Source of the DNA: Cellvibrio sp. UBA7661
Lineage (GTDB): Bacteria > Pseudomonadota > Gammaproteobacteria > Pseudomonadales > Cellvibrionaceae
Length of the DNA: 64,000 nt
Direction of reading: 5' to 3'
Assembly: GCA_002483365.1 (NCBI GenBank)
Contig: DLHT01000013.1
Location: 58,818-122,817, forward strand
The notes under the pieces are model-generated. The model had not been told where the DNA came from, did not search any database, and saw nothing but the letters and a program-made list of their open reading frames with translations. The translations under genes were made by a program, and so were the position numbers. Shown in pieces: positions 59,483-64,000 of the stretch (its first letter is position 1; each line of letters begins with the position of its first letter).

Positions 59483-60634
59483 TTAGAAACGCAATCCGCC
59501 ACTTAACGCTACGCCTTCAGTATTGTTTGAACCGGTGATGTAAGCCAGATTGAATGTGCCAACACCAATACCAACGGAATAGGTATTTTCCAATGTGTCT
59601 TTTTGGTCTTGTTCAAAACCGGTTCGCAAACGTAGCCATTCCCATGCGCTGTACTCGACACCTGCGCGCAGCATTTGTGTCTCGCCTCTGATGCCAATCG
59701 CCGGGACAGCATTCAAGTCGTACGCGAGTTCAGCTTTTAAATTGCCTTTCACGTAACCGACTGAGCTTGTGAATTGGCGCTCAATTGAAATTGTTTCGGT
59801 GGGATCAATAGTTTTAAATGTTTTGTTTTGCAGGTTGTTGGCGACAAAACCATAGTGAACATTGCCCTGAATATAAGTAATGCCCAGGTCATAGTTTATT
59901 GCGTCTTCTTTGTAAGTATATTCGTCTGCATCGAAATCACCTTCATCAAAGTTGGCAACGTTAGCAGTGTAAATAATACTTTCCACTTCGACTTTTTTGG
60001 GTTTGAAACCAACCAATAAATGATTACCGTTTTCCAACTTGAATGCTTTTGCGATCGAAATTCCCAGGTCGGTTACGATGGCACCATGACCAGTGATTGA
60101 AGATTCCAATTCATCTCCCAGATCAGATGGATCAAAATTTTGCGCTACGTATTGATCAATTAATGCAAAGTCATTCTCATCCACATTTGAGGTCAATGAA
60201 ACATGGCCACGCGCATTGACAATTAACGCCATTGAAACGACTTCGGTAGGAATCGACAATGCGAGATTACTGCCAATAGTAAGCAGCGCGCTGTCGCCAT
60301 CGATATTTTCAATGCGGGTTTTTAAATCTTCGGCTTGAACATCGGTTAGTGTTTGTGAGTTTTTGATGTCATCAAACAGATCAACCAGTTCGTCGGCCTG
60401 ATCAATCAAATCATCCTGATCGGAAATTAATGCGCCTGCACTGAGCAGTAATGCGAAATCATCTTTTTCGGGATTGTAATAAGCGCCCAAGCTAGGGTTG
60501 AGCAATACACCTTCGGAGTAATTGCCGGTCGCATAAGCAGCACCCGACATACCGGATAAGCTACCGTGAAGTTCTGCCGCCAAAGAAGGGAGGGCCATGC
60601 TAAGCAGTGCTGTGCTTAAAAGTGTTTTTTTCAT
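59483..60634 (-). CDS. TraF-like outer-membrane protein (traF_2 family)
   Basis: The 383-aa protein has a signal peptide (to LAA, residue 20), a charged helical insert (about 75-112), and a beta-barrel-like remainder ending ALSGGLRF. The N-terminal region RGNYSEGVLLNP-type (here TGNYSEGVLLNPSLGAYY) is that of the 'conjugal transfer TraF' family found in many gammaproteobacteria that have no conjugation genes. No other transfer gene is present here, so a conjugation role is unlikely. Confidence 0.72.
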   Translation of the reverse strand: MKKTLLSTALLSMALPSLAAELHGSLSGMSGAAYATGNYSEGVLLNPSLGAYYNPEKDDFALLLSAGALISDQDDLIDQADELVDLFDDIKNSQTLTDVQAEDLKTRIENIDGDSALLTIGSNLALSIPTEVVSMALIVNARGHVSLTSNVDENDFALIDQYVAQNFDPSDLGDELESSITGHGAIVTDLGISIAKAFKLENGNHLLVGFKPKKVEVESIIYTANVANFDEGDFDADEYTYKEDAINYDLGITYIQGNVHYGFVANNLQNKTFKTIDPTETISIERQFTSSVGYVKGNLKAELAYDLNAVPAIGIRGETQMLRAGVEYSAWEWLRLRTGFEQDQKDTLENTYSVGIGVGTFNLAYITGSNNTEGVALSGGLRF

Positions 60635-60912
60635 GTAATGCTCCGTGTGTGTTTTTTCTGATCATGTGTGCGCCGCATCGATAATAAAAATTATTCGATT
60701 GGGATTATGTGGTTGAATTTTCTCCAAACGGCGGCGCTGTGACATATGTCGCAGGGGAGTCTAGCAAACAAATGAGAAATCAATATGAAATTGGAGTGGG
60801 TGATGATGAAATTGGAATGGGCGATGATGGAGTTAGAATAGCTTCTGATCAGTGTTGTCTTAAATGCCCGCAATGCGGGCATTTTTTGAGCGAGAAAAAT
60901 GCGTGTGAAGTT
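60635..60912. other. Intergenic region with 21-bp tandem repeat
   Basis: This 278-bp region separates two minus-strand genes. It contains two tandem 21-bp units at 60787-60828 (GAAATTGGA(G/A)TGGG(T/C)GATGAT) plus a degraded third, and a terminator hairpin. Open frames here have no ribosome-binding site and look spurious. Confidence 0.55.
60863..60887 (+). terminator. Hairpin terminator
   Basis: ATGCCCGC-AAT-GCGGGCAT followed by TTTTTT on the plus strand. It is 26 bases past the rhodanese stop; on the minus strand the tail is only TTTAAG, so it may act in both directions with unequal strength. Confidence 0.7.
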
Positions 60913-61722
60913 TTATTTTTCAACCGGTGTTGTCGGGTGATTGCCCCATTCTGCCCAAGAGCCGTGGTAGCCGCGAATATTTAATCCAACTGCTTTGCCT
61001 ACCAAATAAGTAAAGCCGGAGCGGTGGTGGCTTTGGCAGTGGGTGACAATTCTTTTGTCAGCGGTAAAACCGAGCGATGCTAAATATTCGCGCGCATCAG
61101 TGCGGATTCTTAATGCGTTATCGCGATCCATCAGGTTGGCCCAGTCACAATTAATCGCGCCGGGAATGTGGCCATTTTTTTGTGCTGTTACTCGTTCACC
61201 GGAATATTCTGCCGGGCTGCGTGCATCCCACACTACAAAATCCGCGCGATCCAGTTCGCCTAAAATATCCGTTATTTCAATAACAACTTTAGGATCAATT
61301 TTTACGCTGACTTGCGTTGGTGTAAGTACCGGAATTTCTTTGGTGAGCGATTGGCCAGATGCAATCCATGCATGCAGCCCGCCATTTAAATAGGAATAAT
61401 GTTTGTGGCCGATGGCATCGAGTGTCCAAATCATTCGGCCGGCCCAGCCACCGCCTTCATCGTCGTACACCACTACGTGTGTGTCTGGTGTTAATCCTAA
61501 AAATGAAAATACGCGATTGAGTTGTTCAACCTGTGCGATCTTGCCCGGTACCGGTGGTTGGCCGCTTAAAATTTTATGCGGTGGAACGTGAATTGCGCCA
61601 TCGATGTGCCCTTGCAAATAAGTTTGCTCGGCACACATATCGATAATTAATAATTTGTTATTCACCGGTTGCGCCAACAATGCAGCAAGTTGTGTTGGCT
61701 CAATTACAAAGGGTAAGGCCAT
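60913..61722 (-). CDS. Thiosulfate sulfurtransferase (RhdA-like rhodanese)
   Basis: The 269-aa protein has two rhodanese domains. The catalytic Cys229 is in the loop CQSHHRSG, which resembles the CQTHHRSG loop of Azotobacter RhdA rather than the 3-mercaptopyruvate CGSGVTA type. The inactive N-terminal domain has LIIDMCAEQTYLQGHIDGAIH, and the C-terminal one has VVWDARSPAEYSGERV. It transfers sulfane sulfur to cyanide or other acceptors in the cytoplasm. Confidence 0.88.
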   Translation of the reverse strand: MALPFVIEPTQLAALLAQPVNNKLLIIDMCAEQTYLQGHIDGAIHVPPHKILSGQPPVPGKIAQVEQLNRVFSFLGLTPDTHVVVYDDEGGGWAGRMIWTLDAIGHKHYSYLNGGLHAWIASGQSLTKEIPVLTPTQVSVKIDPKVVIEITDILGELDRADFVVWDARSPAEYSGERVTAQKNGHIPGAINCDWANLMDRDNALRIRTDAREYLASLGFTADKRIVTHCQSHHRSGFTYLVGKAVGLNIRGYHGSWAEWGNHPTTPVEK

Positions 61723-61806
61723 TTTTGTATTCCCTCTTTAAAAGTGTGAATCCCCCCGGTTGCGCCGACCCCCTTTTTCAAAGTGGGTGCCCCATTCAAT
61801 GCGAGC

Positions 61807-61857
61807 TTGGCTCCCTCCCTTTGAAACGCGGCGCGTAGCCAAGGGAGGGCTGGGGAG
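61807..61857. repeat. Intergenic palindromic repeat
   Basis: CCCTCCCTT (61813-61821) and AAGGGAGGG (61841-61849) form a perfect 9-bp stem with a 19-base loop. Together with the nearby C-rich CCCCCTTTTTCAAAGTGGG (about 61781-61799) it resembles REP-like intergenic elements. The region 61723-61861 has no gene. Confidence 0.5.
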
Positions 61858-61861
61858 GGAT

Positions 61862-62881
61862 TTAATTCTCGTTTAACGTACGCAAAATATAACGGTAAGA
61901 ATCCATGCGCGTTGCGCTGATCTTGCCATCGGCCAGCGCTGTTAAAATCGCACAGCCGGGTTCATGGCGATGCGAACAATCGCGAAATTTACAGTGACCA
62001 ATAAAGGGTTTGAATTCGATAAACCCTTCCAGCACTTCATCTTCCTCCATGTGCCATAAACCAAATTCGCGAATGCCGGGCGAATCGATCAAATGCCCGC
62101 CGCCGGGAAAGTGTAAAAGTGTCGCGCTGGTAGTTGTGTGCGTACCCTGTTGTCGCTCCGACAAATCGCCCACACGCAAATTGGATTCTGGTAACAGCGC
62201 ATTAACCAGCGATGATTTTCCCACGCCCGATTGCCCTACAAACACGCTGGTGTAGTGGGTGAGATATTCACGCAATTCATCAAGCCCGGTTTCGGTCTTG
62301 GTGGATACCATAAGCACTTTGTAACCTAAGTTGCGATAAGTTGTTTCAAGATAGGTAATTTTGTCGCGTGTGCTGTCATCGATGCGGTCGGTTTTATTTA
62401 TCACTAACACCGGTTCCATATCAATCGCATTGGCTGCTACCAAGTAGCGGTCAATCAAATTCGCGTGGGGTTCAGGGTAGGGCGCGACCACAATCATAAT
62501 GCGGTCAATATTCGCAGCCACGGTTTTCATATCGCCGTGCGGATCAGGGCGCTGCAAGGCGGAATCGCGCGGCATAACTGCCACCACCACACCCATCGGG
62601 TTGCCAGTGCGCCACACCACTCTGTCGCCAGTCACCAGCGAGCCAAGGTTACTGCGGAAGTGGCAGCGCTGGTGTTTGCCTGCATCCTCGCCCTCGGTCG
62701 CTTCCACCACCACCTGGGTGCCGTAATGGGTAATGATCAGCCCGTGCTGTTCAGGCCCCAAATCGCTCTCATTTAATTGTTCGTCGGCCAAAGAATCGCG
62801 TTTGGCCGCGCGTGCGGTGCGTTCTTCCTGAATTTTATCGATGCGCCATTGCTGGCGGCGAGTAAGTTTGCGTTTGGACAT
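61862..62881 (-). CDS. rsgA: Ribosome small-subunit-dependent GTPase A
   Basis: RsgA (YjeQ) is a GTPase for late 30S subunit maturation. The 339-aa protein has an N-terminal OB fold and a circularly permuted GTPase order: G4 INKTD comes before G1 GQSGVGKSSL and G3 DSPG. A C-terminal zinc finger has C(KFRD)CSHRHEPGC. It is divergent from orn, the usual neighbour in gammaproteobacteria. Confidence 0.95.
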   Translation of the reverse strand: MSKRKLTRRQQWRIDKIQEERTARAAKRDSLADEQLNESDLGPEQHGLIITHYGTQVVVEATEGEDAGKHQRCHFRSNLGSLVTGDRVVWRTGNPMGVVVAVMPRDSALQRPDPHGDMKTVAANIDRIMIVVAPYPEPHANLIDRYLVAANAIDMEPVLVINKTDRIDDSTRDKITYLETTYRNLGYKVLMVSTKTETGLDELREYLTHYTSVFVGQSGVGKSSLVNALLPESNLRVGDLSERQQGTHTTTSATLLHFPGGGHLIDSPGIREFGLWHMEEDEVLEGFIEFKPFIGHCKFRDCSHRHEPGCAILTALADGKISATRMDSYRYILRTLNEN

Positions 62882-63000
62882 GCGTGAGTGAACTGGCCTG
62901 TGAAATGGGTGATGTTTGGCTAGACTGGGTAATTACTTTAAGCTGCGCGCAATTGTGCCCTATTTACGAAGTAAAAACCCATGTTGTCGAGGAATTACCT

Positions 63001-63546
63001 ATGTTGAATGAAAACAATCTCATCTGGATTGATCTGGAAATGACCGGCCTGAATCCCGATACCGACGTCATCATCGAGATCGCCACCATCGTCACCGACG
63101 CCGACCTCAACATCCTCGCCGAAGGCCCCGTATTCGCCATCCACCAGCCTGACAGCATCATGTTAAATATGGATGACTGGAACACCAACCAACACGGCAA
63201 ATCCGGCCTCACCCAACGCGTGCGCGAAAGCCAAATCAGCATTGAACAAGCAGAAGCGGAAACCATTAAGTTTTTAGAGCAATGGGTACCCAAAGGCAAA
63301 TCCCCCATCTGCGGCAACTCCATCTGCCAAGACCGCCGCTTTTTAGTCCGCGGCATGCCCAAACTGGAAGACTACTTCCACTACCGCAATTTAGACGTAA
63401 GCACCGTAAAAGAATTAGCCCGCCGCTGGCGGCCAGATGTCATCGCCGGCGTAAAAAAATCCGGCGCACATTTAGCGTTGGATGACATTAAAGATTCAAT
63501 TGCAGAACTGCAGCACTATCGCGCTACGTTTTTTAAGATGGATTAA
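63001..63546 (+). CDS. orn: Oligoribonuclease
   Basis: Orn degrades 2-5 nt RNA and the dinucleotide pGpG from c-di-GMP breakdown. The 181-aa DEDDh exonuclease has D11 and E13 in IWIDLEMTGL, and the catalytic H and D in SGAHLALDDI. ATG 63001 has GAGGAA at the correct spacing; an in-frame extension to 62884 is not family-like. It sits opposite rsgA and is followed by a terminator. Confidence 0.96.
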   Translation: MLNENNLIWIDLEMTGLNPDTDVIIEIATIVTDADLNILAEGPVFAIHQPDSIMLNMDDWNTNQHGKSGLTQRVRESQISIEQAEAETIKFLEQWVPKGKSPICGNSICQDRRFLVRGMPKLEDYFHYRNLDVSTVKELARRWRPDVIAGVKKSGAHLALDDIKDSIAELQHYRATFFKMD

Positions 63547-63566
63547 TGTGTAGTGAGAGATTAAAA

Positions 63567-63588
63567 AAAGGCGCCGGTTGGCGCCTTT
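63567..63588 (+). terminator. Intrinsic terminator after orn
   Basis: AAAGGCGCC-GGTT-GGCGCCTTT stem-loop followed by GTTTTT. Confidence 0.85.
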
Positions 63589-63741
63589 GTTTTTGATGGG
63601 GGTTTTATTTCTGGTTTCGGCCAATTGCGGCCATTCGCGAGAATCAATTACGCCGGTAAAAGCTGACATTCGGTATAAAAGCTTGTAAAACGGAGAGCTG
63701 AAAATACGTGGGGAATTACGTCAGGAATTTAAAAAAGAAAT

Positions 63742-63778
63742 CCGCTTACTAACAATGTCAAACACTGTTAGTAAGCGG
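63742..63778 (-). terminator. Terminator of the partial right-edge gene
   Basis: CCGCTTACTAACA and TGTTAGTAAGCGG form a perfect 13-bp stem with an 11-base loop. On the minus strand it is followed by ATTTCTTTTTT, so it ends the leftward partial gene whose stop is 9 bases away. Confidence 0.85.
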
Positions 63779-63786
63779 CTAATAAT

Positions 63787-64000
63787 TTAGCCTCCAACCG
63801 CTATAACCAATGAATCACGTTCGATATGCGTGGATCGATACCGAGTATCAACACCTATCTCCGGAGCGAATGATGCAATTGCTTGTATCAATGCAGCATT
63901 TCTATCAACATAAATTTTCCCAAAATGCTCATTACTCTCCATCATATTATTAACCACACCTATCGACTCGACTGGCTCTAACTTAAACCAATTGACATTA
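63787..64000 (-). CDS. Unknown protein, C-terminal 70 aa (partial at right edge)
   Basis: On the minus strand an open frame enters from the right edge and ends at TAA 63787. The visible part reads ...NWFKLEPVESIGVVNNMMES...GKIYVDRNAALIQAIASFAP...STHIERDSLVIAVGG. It is supported by a strong terminator directly downstream. No family recognised. Confidence 0.65.
   Translation of the reverse strand, partial: NVNWFKLEPVESIGVVNNMMESNEHFGKIYVDRNAALIQAIASFAPEIGVDTRYRSTHIERDSLVIAVGG

Noticed and set aside
59483..60634. TraF-like gene as a sign of a conjugative element
   Set aside because: The family is common on chromosomes without transfer genes and no other conjugation gene is in the window.
60709..60984. 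91-aa open frame rich in cysteines on the plus strand
   Set aside because: It has no ribosome-binding site, runs over the terminator and into the antisense of the rhodanese gene, and arises partly from the 21-bp repeat.
1..64000. CRISPR arrays, rRNA genes, riboswitches and insertion sequences
   Set aside because: No regularly spaced direct repeats, rRNA-like sequence, recognisable riboswitch core or transposase gene was seen anywhere in the window; the only short regular repeats are the microsatellite, the 15-bp and the 21-bp units.

Overview
The window looks like a chromosomal segment of a Cellvibrio-type gammaproteobacterium. I infer this from the gene content (hisI-hisE-tatABC, fabB-fabA, aroA, rsgA/orn, an Orn and IspB of gammaproteobacterial type), secreted proteins with poly-serine linkers, and the presence of both PEP-CTERM and GlyGly-CTERM C-terminal sorting tails. 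A species name cannot be fixed from the sequence alone.

Layout. 1-2.3 kb: the end of a GlyGly-CTERM surface protein, a CYTH phosphatase and a DUF2061 membrane protein. 2.3-6.8 kb (minus strand): hisI-hisE-tatA-tatB-tatC and an oxidoreductase/aldo-keto reductase pair. 6.9-11.7 kb: an RmlD-like reductase, then fabA-fabB, ispB and a phosphopantetheinyl transferase on the minus strand, giving a lipid and isoprenoid cluster. 12.1-16.8 kb: a discoidin/di-heme cytochrome fusion, a SlyD-like isomerase and an acyltransferase-like membrane protein. 16.8-23.8 kb: a TetR regulator and a divergent RND efflux operon with two matching palindromic operators. 23.9-28.0 kb: thioredoxin 2, a cAMP-receptor-type regulator divergent from a class III adenylate cyclase with a TPR tail, and a lipoprotein. 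The composition turns A+T-rich partway through the cyclase gene. 28.3-31.1 kb: a small secreted protein, a PAP2 phosphatase and an EptA-type phosphoethanolamine transferase (lipid A modification).

31.6-41.0 kb is the main accessory region: a complete-looking filamentous phage (inovirus) prophage of 9,377 bp per att-to-att unit, inserted in the 3' half of tRNA-Met(CAT). A 56-bp direct repeat marks the ends. The phage carries a copy of the tRNA 3' half plus its own intrinsic terminator, so the interrupted tRNA transcription unit is rebuilt. Phage genes run: two cargo genes, a leftward lysogeny operon (repressor-like protein plus a secreted six-cysteine protein), a three-operator array, then a rightward operon (small early genes, ssDNA-binding protein, small coat genes, major coat protein, terminator, a 24-codon gene, adsorption protein, gpVI-like, Zot/gpI, replication initiator, integrase).

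41.2-64 kb returns to host genes: aroA, a thioesterase, a polysaccharide deacetylase, an orphan ParA-like ATPase, an Ig-like lipoprotein/beta-barrel pair, a Bax-type glucosaminidase behind a 7-bp microsatellite, a lambda-P-like helicase loader with a triple-domain DnaT protein, a GAF histidine kinase with an HD-GYP response regulator, a TonB-dependent receptor, a MipA/OmpV-DUF3019-response regulator-histidine kinase operon, a PEP-CTERM protein with a sigma-54-type promoter, a TraF-like outer-membrane protein, a RhdA-like rhodanese, rsgA and orn. A partial gene runs off the right edge on the minus strand.

The most interesting items are the prophage's tRNA/terminator mimicry and operator array, its lysogeny-expressed secreted protein and cargo pair, the DnaT3/P-like helicase-loader module, the discoidin/di-heme fusion, and the sigma-54 promoter in front of the PEP-CTERM gene. 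All functional assignments come from reading motifs by eye; no database search was run.
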